Shown piece by piece: positions 7,910 to 17,410 of a DNA stretch of 64,000 nucleotides. Both the position numbers and the translations under genes were made by a program. Below the pieces are notes generated by a model. It was not told where the DNA came from. It did not search any database and saw only the letters and a list, made by a program, of their open reading frames with translations. The stretch's first letter is position 1. The number at the start of each line of letters is the position of its first letter. Origin of the DNA: an uncultured Bacteroidales bacterium (GTDB lineage Bacteria; Bacteroidota; Bacteroidia; Bacteroidales; UBA932); the NCBI GenBank assembly GCA_946999645.1, contig CAMQDS010000010.1, forward strand, positions 1-64,000, in the 5' to 3' direction.

Positions 7910-9613
7910 TTATTCGTTATACCCTGGATTTTGTGTCCATATTGCATGTCCTTGTTCGTCTCTTACAGATTTTTCAAGAACGGAATATGGAATAGGAAAC
8001 CATCTTCTATAGTCATCGGTACCAGTGATATATTCCACATATGAAGGATCATTGAATTTACCGAAACGAATGAGGTCACGCCTTCTGATATTTTCCCAGG
8101 CAAATTCACGTCCTCTTTCATCAAGAATTCCCTCAAGGGTAAGTGCCTTAGGATATGCAGCTTTAAATGCAACTTCTCCATCTGCATCATAAGCGAAAGC
8201 TCTTCTTAGCATTGTCTTAAAATCCTCTGTTTGTGCTGATGATGATCCTGATCCTCCTCTTAGAAGAGCTTCTTCTTTCATCCAAAGTACGTCGGCATAA
8301 CGGAATAAAACAAAGTCATTCTCACAGAACTGATACTTTTTATCCTTATCTATTTCATACTTAAACATTCTTGCTCCATCGCCCCATAAAGCTCCATCCA
8401 GAGATTTTATTTCCTTTCGTATAACCGCAGGGTCTCCATTTTCATCTTTAAGAAGGGTCTCACCATTTGAACTGTATATAGGACCGAGGAACCAACCCCA
8501 TTGTTTTTCATTCTTGGTGCCTTTTCCCTCATTTCCAGGTCCTCTTACATCAGACCCGGCATACCGATCTATAAAACTTGGACGAGCGCAGAAACCATTC
8601 CATGGCTTTTCTATCATATCGTACGTCTTTTGCTGACAATAATGCATTGTAAGCATTTCTATACGAAGTTTATTTGACATACTTCCATTGCTTCTTGCAT
8701 CAAAATCGCCATTACCGTTTTCAACAATAACAAAAATATTTTCCTTACTTGCTGAATTATCTATTTTGAAATTAGTGAAAAAGTCAGGTTCTATTTTATA
8801 TGATCCTGAGTTAATAATCTTATCGCAGCATCTTACAACAGCAGTATAGAAATCATTAACTGATGAGATTTTAATATCAGATGGAAGGGTAACATTGTCA
8901 GGTGTACAACCGAAAGATTCGGCATTAAGATATAGTCTTGCAAGCAGAGAGTATGCAAATCCTTGTGTGACACGACCATAATTCGTTGCCCTGTTGGCAT
9001 CATTTACAACAGGAAGATTTGGTGCATTCTTTTCAAGACATGTTACTAATTTTGACCATACATCTTGTGGTGCCATTAGCGGCTCGGTTTTATCCTCAAA
9101 CTTTTCCTTATATGGTATCCTTCCGAAACAATCAAATAACATATAGTAGTAATAAGTTTTTAATGTTTCCAATTCTCCTACATATTGTTTGTAGACAGAT
9201 TCTGACATTATTGACTTATTTGCTTCCAAAGTACTTAGAAGTTTGTTACAAAGGACTGCCCCTGAGATTGTTGTATTCCATATATTCTTGAAGGCATTTG
9301 CCATAGGATCCCAATTGTGAGTATTAAGATTTCTCCAATAACCACCATCGGACCAGTGTTCACCTGGCATACGTATTGGACACAAACATTCATCTGAAGT
9401 AAGAGATGCTACTCCCCAATAGCCCCAGTGATCGTGCAACCATTTCACATCAGCATAAGCCTGTCCTACTAAAAGAACAACATTTTCCTCTTTAAACATC
9501 ATATCTTTAGTAGTCGGATTGCCATAGTTCTTTTCTTCTAACCAACTATTACAAGAAAATAGTATTGGCATAGTTAAAGAGGCTGATATTATAATTTTTA
9601 CTATATTTTTCAT
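7910..9613 (-). CDS. susD: SusD-family starch-binding lipoprotein
   Basis: Lid-like surface lipoprotein that works with SusC in glycan capture. The ATG at 9613 gives MKNIVKIIISASLTMPILFSC; a GTG at 9622 is possible. TPR-like helices span the middle. The C-terminal SusD signature is clear: RGREFAWENIRRRDLIRFGKF, then RRWFPIPYSVL and ending TQNPGYNE. Length 567 aa compares with 551 for B. thetaiotaomicron SusD. It starts 13 bp after the stop of susC, the usual tandem arrangement. Binding of alpha-glucan is inferred from the surrounding GH13 enzymes and CBM-bearing lipoproteins. Confidence 0.95.
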   Translation of the reverse strand: MKNIVKIIISASLTMPILFSCNSWLEEKNYGNPTTKDMMFKEENVVLLVGQAYADVKWLHDHWGYWGVASLTSDECLCPIRMPGEHWSDGGYWRNLNTHNWDPMANAFKNIWNTTISGAVLCNKLLSTLEANKSIMSESVYKQYVGELETLKTYYYYMLFDCFGRIPYKEKFEDKTEPLMAPQDVWSKLVTCLEKNAPNLPVVNDANRATNYGRVTQGFAYSLLARLYLNAESFGCTPDNVTLPSDIKISSVNDFYTAVVRCCDKIINSGSYKIEPDFFTNFKIDNSASKENIFVIVENGNGDFDARSNGSMSNKLRIEMLTMHYCQQKTYDMIEKPWNGFCARPSFIDRYAGSDVRGPGNEGKGTKNEKQWGWFLGPIYSSNGETLLKDENGDPAVIRKEIKSLDGALWGDGARMFKYEIDKDKKYQFCENDFVLFRYADVLWMKEEALLRGGSGSSSAQTEDFKTMLRRAFAYDADGEVAFKAAYPKALTLEGILDERGREFAWENIRRRDLIRFGKFNDPSYVEYITGTDDYRRWFPIPYSVLEKSVRDEQGHAIWTQNPGYNE

Positions 9614-9625
9614 CTTTATCACAAA

Positions 9626-12604
9626 TTAAAACAAAGAGATATTGATACCAAAAAGAATAGTAGCTACAGTAGGATAGAAATCGCAATTGTCTATACCTGC
9701 ATCCCATACACCTGTAGTATTAACCTCAGGATCTTGTCCGCTATAGGCGGTGATAGTAAATAGATTCTGTCCTGTAAGGTAGATACGCATAGATTGAATA
9801 TACTTATTATTCTTTATTGGAAGATTATAACCTAACGTAAGATTATCCAGCTTAACGTAAGAGCCATCTTCAAGATAAAAATCTGAGAAATGAGACTTAT
9901 CCGCATAGATAGTATTAGATTTATTTACATCTTTCATAAATATATTCATAGATGCAGAAGCCTGCGGACCATAAGCCCATCGAGTTAAATTTAAAATCTT
10001 ATTACCAACTACCCCCCTGAAGAATGCTGTAAAATCCCAATTTCTGTAACGAAGTACGTTGTTCCATCCGAATGTAAAGAGAGGTTGTGCATTACCTATA
10101 ACCTGTCTATGTGCATCAGTTGCATTTGCAGCAGAAACTACGCCACCTGCAGGTGTATTGTACATCCATGTTCCGTCTGACTTAAATCCCTTAAAACTGT
10201 ATCCATAGAAAGAACCTACCGGTTTACCTTCTATCAGTATTTGAGTATTTGTATTCATCAAACCGTTTTCACCTACACCTCCTGAAGTTGTTTCTTTATA
10301 GTTGAAGCCTTTAGAAGGATCGGAAAGTTTAGTGATATTATTTCTGTTGAATGATATTGTAGGGGTAGTAACCCATGTAAAATGTTTGGTCTTAACAGGA
10401 ACAGCACTCAAAGACAACTCAAATCCGTAACTGTCCATTTGTCCAGCATTTGCTAGCAATGTATTAAATTGATAGGGTGGTGTAGGCACTTCATAATCCC
10501 AAAGCAAATCTCTTGTCTGTCTATAATATACATCAACACTACCATAAAGTCTATTGTCTAAAAAAGCATAATCTATACCGAAGTTATATTCATACTTTTT
10601 CTCCCATCTAAGGTCAGGATTAACATTCTGACTAACGCCGTACGTATATACATATTGTCCGTTATACCAGAAAGTACCACCATTTGAAAGCATAGCTACT
10701 GAACGTAAGTCGGATGCTAAGTTATTACCAGTAACACCGTATCCTAAACGTAGTTTAAGGTCATTTATCCATTTAGCATTTTGCATCCATTTTTCACCAC
10801 TCAATCTCCAACCTGCACTTAAAGCAGGGAATAGCCCCCATTTATGGTTAGTACCAAAACGAGAAGAACCTTCACGTCTTAAAGAGGCAGATAATAGATA
10901 TTTCTCTTTATAGTTGTAGTTAGCCCTCATAAATAAGGCGACCAAAGTATTTGAATTTCTTGAAGAAGAGGCATCTAAATACTTTTTAGTAGCATCGCCA
11001 TTGCCTATCTGATAATATTTTGCATTATCTGTTGGAAATCCCTTATTAGAAATTTTCATTTCATCATTCATAAAATTCTGATATGACAAACCAGCAACTG
11101 CAGCAATACTGTGACCACTAAAATTTTTGGAATATTCAGTAGTAACTTCAAATAACTTATTATAATTGAAATTACTTTCCCTTCCTGCTTTCCCTGAACC
11201 TGCAACATCAGTACTTATTTTATGATTGTACCAAAATTTACGGTTATCTCCTTCTTCAATAGCACCGAATGCACTCACTTTCAAACCTTCTATAGGCTTT
11301 ATATTTAATGTTGCCTTAACAGACCCTCTGAAATAATTTCCATCACCGTAAGACTCTCTTTGAGCCATATTCTCAATAGGGTTAGATTGTCCAGTACCTG
11401 AAGGACCGAAATATCCTGAAGTTGTAGACTTGTCAAAAACAGGATATGTTGGATTGACAATGGCGGCTTGTTTAAAATTCCCACAGAAATAATCATTTCT
11501 ATAGTGCATATATGACATATCATATTGAAGATTAAGCCAGCCTTGAAGTGCTTTCTGAGATGCAGCTATTTTGGTTATAATTTCATTTCTATTAGAGTTT
11601 TTAGCAATACCTTCTGCATTCTTATAATTAAGGGATGCCCTATAATTGAACTTTGAAGAAGAGCCTACAATTGCTATGTTATGGTTGTGGGCAACAGCCG
11701 CTTTGCGTGTAATTCCGCTCATCCAGTCTGTATCATAACTCTTTCCATCTGCATCTTTGTATAATGTAGGTACGACCTTTCCTCCAGAGAGTTCCTTTAG
11801 GTTTCTAAATTCTGCTGGAGAAGCCATTCCTATATTACCATTTCTGATAGATACAGATGCGTAGCCTGAATACTCAACTCTCGTATTTGCAGTATCAGAA
11901 AAATTATCTCCCCTCTTTGTAGTGATAATAATTACTCCATTAGTTCCTCTTGTACCATAAATAGCCGCAGCAGAACCATCTTTAAGTACATCCATAGAAG
12001 CAATTTCATCTGAAGATATATTATCTATATTGCTAACTGGAACTCCATCAACAATGAAAAGCGGTGTTGTACCTGCTCCTTTGTCAAGTGTGGAGAAACC
12101 ACGAATCTGAATGTTATATCCTGTATTGGTAGGATCTGATGTTGTTTTAATAATATTCAAACCCGCAACTTTACCTTGAAGAAGTCCCATAGGATTGGTC
12201 TTTACGCCGGCATTAAAGTTTTCAGATTTAATAGAAGCGACAGAACCAGTAACTTCCTTCTTTTTCTGGGAGCCGTAGCCGATAACTACAACGTCTTCAA
12301 TTAACATGGCATCTTCCTTAATAGTAATCTTAGCTGGGATTTCAGATGCTTTGAAGACTTGTGTCTTATAACCGATACAACTTATTTCAACCATTGCATC
12401 TTTACTAGACACTGTCAATGAATAATCACCATTGATACCTGTAGAGGCTCCAGTAGTAGTCCCCTTCTCTAAGACAGTGACACCAATCACTGGTCCGATA
12501 GCATCAACGATTTCACCTTTAATCAAATATCCGTTTTGGGCGGATACAGATACTCCCGACAGACCTATCAGCCATGCAAGAGAAATGGTCAATATTCGTT
12601 TCAT
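9626..12604 (-). CDS. susC: SusC-family TonB-dependent starch transporter
   Basis: Outer-membrane TonB-dependent channel for maltooligosaccharides. The ATG at 12604 gives a clean signal peptide, MKRILTISLAWLIGLSGVSVSAQ; an ATG at 12628 adds eight residues and is less likely. A CarboxypepD_reg-like domain (~25-105) precedes the plug, which contains EDVVVIGYGSQKKKEVTGSV and GTRGTNGVIIITTKRG, both SusC/RagA signatures. The C-terminal part is a 22-strand barrel ending ILFGINISLF with a terminal aromatic residue. Length 992 aa matches SusC (1002 aa). It follows the MFS transporter gene by 45 bp and precedes susD. Confidence 0.95.
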   Translation of the reverse strand: MKRILTISLAWLIGLSGVSVSAQNGYLIKGEIVDAIGPVIGVTVLEKGTTTGASTGINGDYSLTVSSKDAMVEISCIGYKTQVFKASEIPAKITIKEDAMLIEDVVVIGYGSQKKKEVTGSVASIKSENFNAGVKTNPMGLLQGKVAGLNIIKTTSDPTNTGYNIQIRGFSTLDKGAGTTPLFIVDGVPVSNIDNISSDEIASMDVLKDGSAAAIYGTRGTNGVIIITTKRGDNFSDTANTRVEYSGYASVSIRNGNIGMASPAEFRNLKELSGGKVVPTLYKDADGKSYDTDWMSGITRKAAVAHNHNIAIVGSSSKFNYRASLNYKNAEGIAKNSNRNEIITKIAASQKALQGWLNLQYDMSYMHYRNDYFCGNFKQAAIVNPTYPVFDKSTTSGYFGPSGTGQSNPIENMAQRESYGDGNYFRGSVKATLNIKPIEGLKVSAFGAIEEGDNRKFWYNHKISTDVAGSGKAGRESNFNYNKLFEVTTEYSKNFSGHSIAAVAGLSYQNFMNDEMKISNKGFPTDNAKYYQIGNGDATKKYLDASSSRNSNTLVALFMRANYNYKEKYLLSASLRREGSSRFGTNHKWGLFPALSAGWRLSGEKWMQNAKWINDLKLRLGYGVTGNNLASDLRSVAMLSNGGTFWYNGQYVYTYGVSQNVNPDLRWEKKYEYNFGIDYAFLDNRLYGSVDVYYRQTRDLLWDYEVPTPPYQFNTLLANAGQMDSYGFELSLSAVPVKTKHFTWVTTPTISFNRNNITKLSDPSKGFNYKETTSGGVGENGLMNTNTQILIEGKPVGSFYGYSFKGFKSDGTWMYNTPAGGVVSAANATDAHRQVIGNAQPLFTFGWNNVLRYRNWDFTAFFRGVVGNKILNLTRWAYGPQASASMNIFMKDVNKSNTIYADKSHFSDFYLEDGSYVKLDNLTLGYNLPIKNNKYIQSMRIYLTGQNLFTITAYSGQDPEVNTTGVWDAGIDNCDFYPTVATILFGINISLF

Positions 12605-12649
12605 TGGATTTTTGTTATAAAGTATCATTAATATATATAAATTAGGTTA

Positions 12650-13975
12650 TTATTTAACGTTTTTTTCTTTCACGAAATACACCGAAATCGCAGCAAGAAG
12701 CATAAAAGAACCAGCAAGAACCAACATCATCGGAGTATTCATTTCAAAACAATATTTCAATATAATTCCTCCTAAAGCGCCTATTATTATCTGAGGTATA
12801 GTTATAGTAAAATTAAATATACCCATAAATACTCCAGTCCTTCTTGCATTAAGAGCTTTGGATAATATGGCATAAGGCATAGAAAGTATTGCTGCATAAG
12901 CAATTCCGATACCGATCATAGGAACCATTAATGCATATTGATTGCTGAGTAAAGGCAAACAGCAGAAACCTATTGCTCCAAAAAGCAGACAAACGGCATA
13001 GACAATTTTATTCCCGAATTTATTTGCAATATCAGTCATAAATATTGCTGCAATACATGCAGGAATAGGATATACTGCATTGAGTATTCCCACCCAATTG
13101 GAAGCATCCGAACTGCTCAATACTGAGCCAGAATTATCTGTCACTACACCTTCTATTGCAGGGAATAGAAAAGTCCACATAATAAAAAGTGCGCCCCAAG
13201 AAAAGAATTGTGTAACACCAAGTTGAATCATTACCTTAGGTGTCTGAGATAAAAGTTTTATAAAACTTTCTTTTTGCTCACTATTATCAGTTTTTTCAGT
13301 AATGCCATTATATTCTGCAAATTCCTTAGGCGGATATTCTTTAACTTTAAATACTGTAACGAGGACTGAAATAAGTAAAAGTGAACCACCTATATAATAA
13401 GCCCAAGATATTGCAGGAGGAACAGCACCAGCTTGTGGAGTCATATCTACTTCCACGATACTCATAATCTTAGTAATAAGCCATGGCAATACTCCACCTA
13501 TAACTGCACCTAAGTTAATGAGGAAAGTCTGTATTACATATCCACGTGTCTTCTGATGATCGTCCAACATATCCGATACCAAAGCCCTGAACGGCTGCAT
13601 AGTTACATTGAATGATAAATCCATGAATAACAACAATAAGGCCCCCATAATAAGTGGTGCAAATGCCAAAAGAACAGGACAGTTTGGCATCAACATAAGA
13701 GCTATTGTTGAAATAATGGCGCCGCCTAAAATGTAAGGTTTTCTACGTCCAAGTTTAGTCCAAGAATTGTCAGACAGCATACCGACTATAGGCTGTATAA
13801 TCATACCAGCAATTGGAGCTGCAAGCCAGAAAAGACTGAGTTGACTTGTATCGGCACCTAATGATTTGAATATACTTGAAGTATTAGAGTTCTGCAAGGA
13901 ATACCCTATTTGTACTCCTAAAAAGCCGAAACTCAAATTCCATATTTGCCAAAATGAAAGCTTTGGTTTTTGCAT
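12650..13975 (-). CDS. MFS sugar transporter (SLC45/maltose-type), inner membrane
   Basis: A 441-residue, 12-helix major facilitator protein. The N-terminal region (FWQIWNLSFGFLGVQIGYSLQN) and the loop DNSWTKLGRRKPYILGGA, with the MFS D-x-x-G-R-R-K motif, are typical of the glycoside/SLC45-like sugar symporters encoded next to starch or maltose genes in Bacteroidota. Its place as first gene of the sus operon makes uptake of maltose or maltodextrin from the periplasm the likely role. Transport direction and substrate are inferred from context. The putative promoter lies upstream at 14027-14057. Confidence 0.85.
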   Translation of the reverse strand: MQKPKLSFWQIWNLSFGFLGVQIGYSLQNSNTSSIFKSLGADTSQLSLFWLAAPIAGMIIQPIVGMLSDNSWTKLGRRKPYILGGAIISTIALMLMPNCPVLLAFAPLIMGALLLLFMDLSFNVTMQPFRALVSDMLDDHQKTRGYVIQTFLINLGAVIGGVLPWLITKIMSIVEVDMTPQAGAVPPAISWAYYIGGSLLLISVLVTVFKVKEYPPKEFAEYNGITEKTDNSEQKESFIKLLSQTPKVMIQLGVTQFFSWGALFIMWTFLFPAIEGVVTDNSGSVLSSSDASNWVGILNAVYPIPACIAAIFMTDIANKFGNKIVYAVCLLFGAIGFCCLPLLSNQYALMVPMIGIGIAYAAILSMPYAILSKALNARRTGVFMGIFNFTITIPQIIIGALGGIILKYCFEMNTPMMLVLAGSFMLLAAISVYFVKEKNVK

Positions 13976-14026
13976 TGTTTTGTTATTAGTGTTATATATG
14001 GCGGTCTAGTTATTATTAAACCGAAA

Positions 14027-14057
14027 CAAATTTAATTTTAACGTTTTATAAAATAAA
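14027..14057 (-). promoter_or_regulatory. Predicted Bacteroidota promoter of the starch operon
   Basis: On the minus strand a -7 box TAAATTTG (14034-14027) fits TAnnTTTG and is preceded, after exactly 19 bases, by TTTA (14057-14054), one base from the -33 consensus TTTG. It lies about 50 bp upstream of the MFS start codon. Confidence 0.55.
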
Positions 14058-14229
14058 GTTTTTTTTGATGAAAAGTCAAATTTTAGTGATGAATGGGACA
14101 AAAGTTCGGATGAATAGATTGAATATAATATTAACACATAAACGGAACATCTTCTGATTCTTATAAAAACAATTTGTATAAATAATCTAATTGTGGCATC
14201 TTTATAGCGTTAAATAAACACCTTAATTA

Positions 14230-15609
14230 ATGAAACACTTAAGTATCGGATGGATAATAACCATATTTGCCATTTTACATTCGGCAACTGCAATAATTTG
14301 TAGGGCAATAGATATTGATGATAGTATAATACTTACAGTGCTTACTATGGCTTTAACTGCAATTATCTGTTTAAAGAAGCAATTAAACATAGAATTTATC
14401 TCTGTTAATATAATCTTAGTAAATATAGTCGGTTATATATTAGGGATAACTTTCGCAAGTATAATAGGAGAGGCTCTAAGATATTCACCTGCTATTTATG
14501 CTTTATCTACATTCATTACAACCCAACTGATAGGCTGGGGCCTGTTATGGTTCATTTCTATTTTTCCAGATAGCACAAAATCAGAAAAAACTGATTATAC
14601 TAAAGATTCCTATATAAACTGGCTTCTTATTGCGATTGGTTCAATTCTATTTGTGAGAATGATTTTAGGAATTATACTCAATCTGTTTGAAGAAGGCACT
14701 ATTTTAAATGCACTGTCAGACTTCCTTTCAGGGACAATAATACTATTCATTTTAGTAGCAGCAACTATCTTGTTTATTCAGTACCTGCATCGGAAAGAGC
14801 CTAAGTTCAATACAACAGATATTTTTATAGCAGTCTTTGTCTTTTTCATAGTTACATCGGCAATATCAGCAATGATGGTAGGGTATGGTCTTCCCCACCC
14901 TTCAAGAACAGTATTATTTACGTTCAAAAGGTTTGTAGAGTTGTTTATAGTCGCTATGATTTGCGAGGCGGCAATTTATTCTATTATATTTTTAGTCGAT
15001 TATGCTCTTGCTTCACGAAAGAATGTGGAAAACGAGCGAAAAAAAGCAAATATCGCTAAATCACAATATATCAATTTAAAACAGCAGGTAAATCCGCATT
15101 TTCTATTTAATTCATTGAATATGTTAGACTGCTTAATGGCAGAAAATGAAACTCAGATGGCTCGTGAATATCTTATGAAGCTTTCAGGTATCTATCGATA
15201 TATGTTAAACAAAGAAAATGAATCAATAGTATCTTTGGAAGAAGAAATTGAATATTCTGAAATGTATATACAACTTCTAAAATTAAGATTCCAAGACGGT
15301 TTAAAAATACACAAAAATATAAGTAAAGAATCACTGAAAAAGTTTGTTATAACCTATTCTGTTCAGATGCTTCTTGAAAATGCCACAAAACACAATTCAA
15401 TCTCACCTGAAAAGCCTCTTCATATTTATATAGATGTAGACGAATATACAGTTACTGTAACAAATAATCTATTACCTAAAATCAATCCAGCGCCATCAAC
15501 AGGAATAGGGCTTCAATATATACGGAAAAATTATATTGATATGACTGGAAAAGATATTATAATCAATAAGACAGAAGATAATTACTCAGTATCTTTGCCC
15601 TTGTTATAA
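14230..15609 (+). CDS. LytS/YehU-type membrane sensor histidine kinase
   Basis: A 459-residue sensor kinase. The first ~260 residues form about seven or eight membrane helices with short loops and no large periplasmic domain, so sensing probably occurs in or at the membrane. A short coiled coil (~262-285) leads to the His_kinase region: the phospho-acceptor His290 in QQVNPHFLFNSLNML, the N box NATKHNS and the G box GIGLQYIRKNY. This is the LytS subfamily, which usually works with a LytTR response regulator, but none is encoded next to it or in this window. It is divergent from the starch operon with a 254-bp shared intergenic region, where Bacteroides would often have SusR. A link to starch control is inference only. 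Confidence 0.8.
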   Translation: MKHLSIGWIITIFAILHSATAIICRAIDIDDSIILTVLTMALTAIICLKKQLNIEFISVNIILVNIVGYILGITFASIIGEALRYSPAIYALSTFITTQLIGWGLLWFISIFPDSTKSEKTDYTKDSYINWLLIAIGSILFVRMILGIILNLFEEGTILNALSDFLSGTIILFILVAATILFIQYLHRKEPKFNTTDIFIAVFVFFIVTSAISAMMVGYGLPHPSRTVLFTFKRFVELFIVAMICEAAIYSIIFLVDYALASRKNVENERKKANIAKSQYINLKQQVNPHFLFNSLNMLDCLMAENETQMAREYLMKLSGIYRYMLNKENESIVSLEEEIEYSEMYIQLLKLRFQDGLKIHKNISKESLKKFVITYSVQMLLENATKHNSISPEKPLHIYIDVDEYTVTVTNNLLPKINPAPSTGIGLQYIRKNYIDMTGKDIIINKTEDNYSVSLPLL

Positions 15610-15725
15610 TTATACAATCAGACTTCTTGACTATAATATAGCCTGCACTTTATCAGAACACTCACGGAACTGCAATTTATACAGGAATATGTCACTAAAT
15701 ACTATAGGAGTATGAGCATATGCAA

Positions 15726-15761
15726 TTAAAGAATCGTAAAAATATTTTTACAATTCTTTAA
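15726..15761. repeat. 36-bp near-perfect palindrome
   Basis: Two 18-base arms with no spacer (15726-15743 and 15744-15761), identical as inverted repeats except for one position (C opposite A). AT-rich; starts TTAAAGAAT and ends ATTCTTTAA. It sits 116 bp after the kinase gene and 73 bp before the first fimbrial gene, without a following U-tract. It is an operator or 3'-end hairpin candidate. Confidence 0.6.
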
Positions 15762-15834
15762 TGGTGACTTTAAGACAATGTTTGTCGCTTTACTTTGCCT
15801 GAGAACTTAAAATAAAATTTAAATCAGGCATATT

Positions 15835-17391
15835 ATGAATTTCAGTTTAGCAAAGAATATGTTTCAGTGGTTCGGGGCGGCTGTCATTGGGCTGCTGTTC
15901 CAAGGTTGTATGAAGGAGAACCAAGGTGTGGATGCCCCGTATTCCGTACATAAAAGTAATGAACCATTAGAGTTTAGATCAGACCTTTGTATCGCACGTT
16001 CACCTGAAGTTGTCACTAAATTGTCGGAATGTTACATCTCGGCATGTATCAATAAAGTGAATGGGAAGAAAAAAGACCTTTTCTCAAACGAAGTATTCAC
16101 GGTCAAAGACTTACTTTTCCGCTCTGCAAGATTTTGGGACGAAGAATACGAGGGATGCAGTTTTGCTGCAGCCAACGTCAAAATGGAGTACTCACCTAAA
16201 GGGGAACTTATCAAGGTAGACGGTATCAACACAGACATCGTTAGTGCTTACATAGCAAAGTCAAAGTACAGACAGGTGAATGAATTAAAGTTCAAACACA
16301 TACTTGCCCGTGTAGGTAGGCTTTCATTTGGAAATTTAGAATGGTGCGATGAGTTTCTGTTAAAGTTGAAATATTGTTCTTCAGGAACTTACAATATTTC
16401 CACTGGAGAATGGACAAACAAGACTGGAGAAAAAACAATAGAACTCAAAGCAGTACCAGACAATGACTTATGGATAATTCCAGGTAAGTATGAAACTAAA
16501 CTCTCCTTCAAAGACAAAAACGGTGTTTGGCATAAACGCTTTATCGAAATAGACTTCAAGCCAGGTATTATAACAAGCTTCACAGCCATACTGAAAGGGG
16601 ACACTGTTATCAATAAAGAATGGGAATACGACTCTCCCGATATTGAAGTTAATGAGATTCCTATTATTCCTGCAAGCGGAGGAGAAACCGAAAAACCTAT
16701 AATTAAAAAAGTCACTCAAAGAAGAACACGTAAATTCACACTTGCAGATGGAACAGTAAGTTACGGAGAACAATATTCCGAAACTATAGATTCTTATGAC
16801 GTTGAGTACTCTCTTAACGGAAATTCATTTTCTCGGGACTTCACTCCCCTGCATATTTATAGCCTCGTAATGACAGAAAGACCTGAAAAAACCGTTGGGA
16901 AAATTTATCTAAAGATAACAAGCAATGGTAAATCGGCAATAAAAACCTTAAATGTAAAACAGGAGAAAAACGAGTTTGTACCACAAAAGATAGAGATACC
17001 AATATTCAGGTATCCTACAACCGATATAGAAGAAGAAATTTTAAAACCTATTCTGCGTTATTATATCAAAGGTACATGGACTTCGGGAGCACAAGACCGC
17101 GTTTATAAAAAATTAAAGGCTTTTTATGAAGTGTTATCATGTACTTACCCTCTTGATTATGATGGAAATGATTTCCCTGACGGATTTATTCCATATAAAT
17201 ACTTCGATTCATCAGAAGGAATATTTCGCCTTTATTCAAACTATTATGACCAAATAAATATAAGAATAAAAGTAAGTCTTTCATACAATGAATTAAAGGC
17301 GTCAAAAGAATGTTCGATTTCACAAACTGGAACTTATGATACCAATTATAATAAGAAAGAACCTAAAAAAGAAAAGAACGAACATAATTAA
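15835..17391 (+). CDS. Fimbrillin-family surface lipoprotein
   Basis: A 518-residue protein with signal and lipobox (GLLFQGC, Cys at 25). The segment NELKFKHILARVGRLSFG is the F-x-H-x-L-A-[KR]-V strand typical of Mfa1/Mfa2-like fimbrillin-family proteins. The later segment from LKAVPDNDLWIIPGKYETKL to FKPGIITSF resembles the second beta domain of that family. The C-terminal half is beta-rich and may contain immunoglobulin- or BACON-like modules (repeats ending LKITSNGKSAIKTL and SISQTG). The likely role is a pilus subunit or pilus-associated surface adhesin. It is followed 19 bp later by a second related lipoprotein gene, so the two form an operon. The 5' half looks richer in G+C than its neighbours. 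No anchor or assembly genes lie beside it. Confidence 0.6.
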   Translation: MNFSLAKNMFQWFGAAVIGLLFQGCMKENQGVDAPYSVHKSNEPLEFRSDLCIARSPEVVTKLSECYISACINKVNGKKKDLFSNEVFTVKDLLFRSARFWDEEYEGCSFAAANVKMEYSPKGELIKVDGINTDIVSAYIAKSKYRQVNELKFKHILARVGRLSFGNLEWCDEFLLKLKYCSSGTYNISTGEWTNKTGEKTIELKAVPDNDLWIIPGKYETKLSFKDKNGVWHKRFIEIDFKPGIITSFTAILKGDTVINKEWEYDSPDIEVNEIPIIPASGGETEKPIIKKVTQRRTRKFTLADGTVSYGEQYSETIDSYDVEYSLNGNSFSRDFTPLHIYSLVMTERPEKTVGKIYLKITSNGKSAIKTLNVKQEKNEFVPQKIEIPIFRYPTTDIEEEILKPILRYYIKGTWTSGAQDRVYKKLKAFYEVLSCTYPLDYDGNDFPDGFIPYKYFDSSEGIFRLYSNYYDQINIRIKVSLSYNELKASKECSISQTGTYDTNYNKKEPKKEKNEHN

Positions 17392-17410
17392 CGATTAAAA
17401 TGGTACATAT

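Noticed and set aside
15610..15834. Invertible (phase-variable) promoter for the fimbrial operon
   Set aside because: The palindrome arms are adjacent with no invertible segment between them, and no second pair of repeats or nearby recombinase was found.
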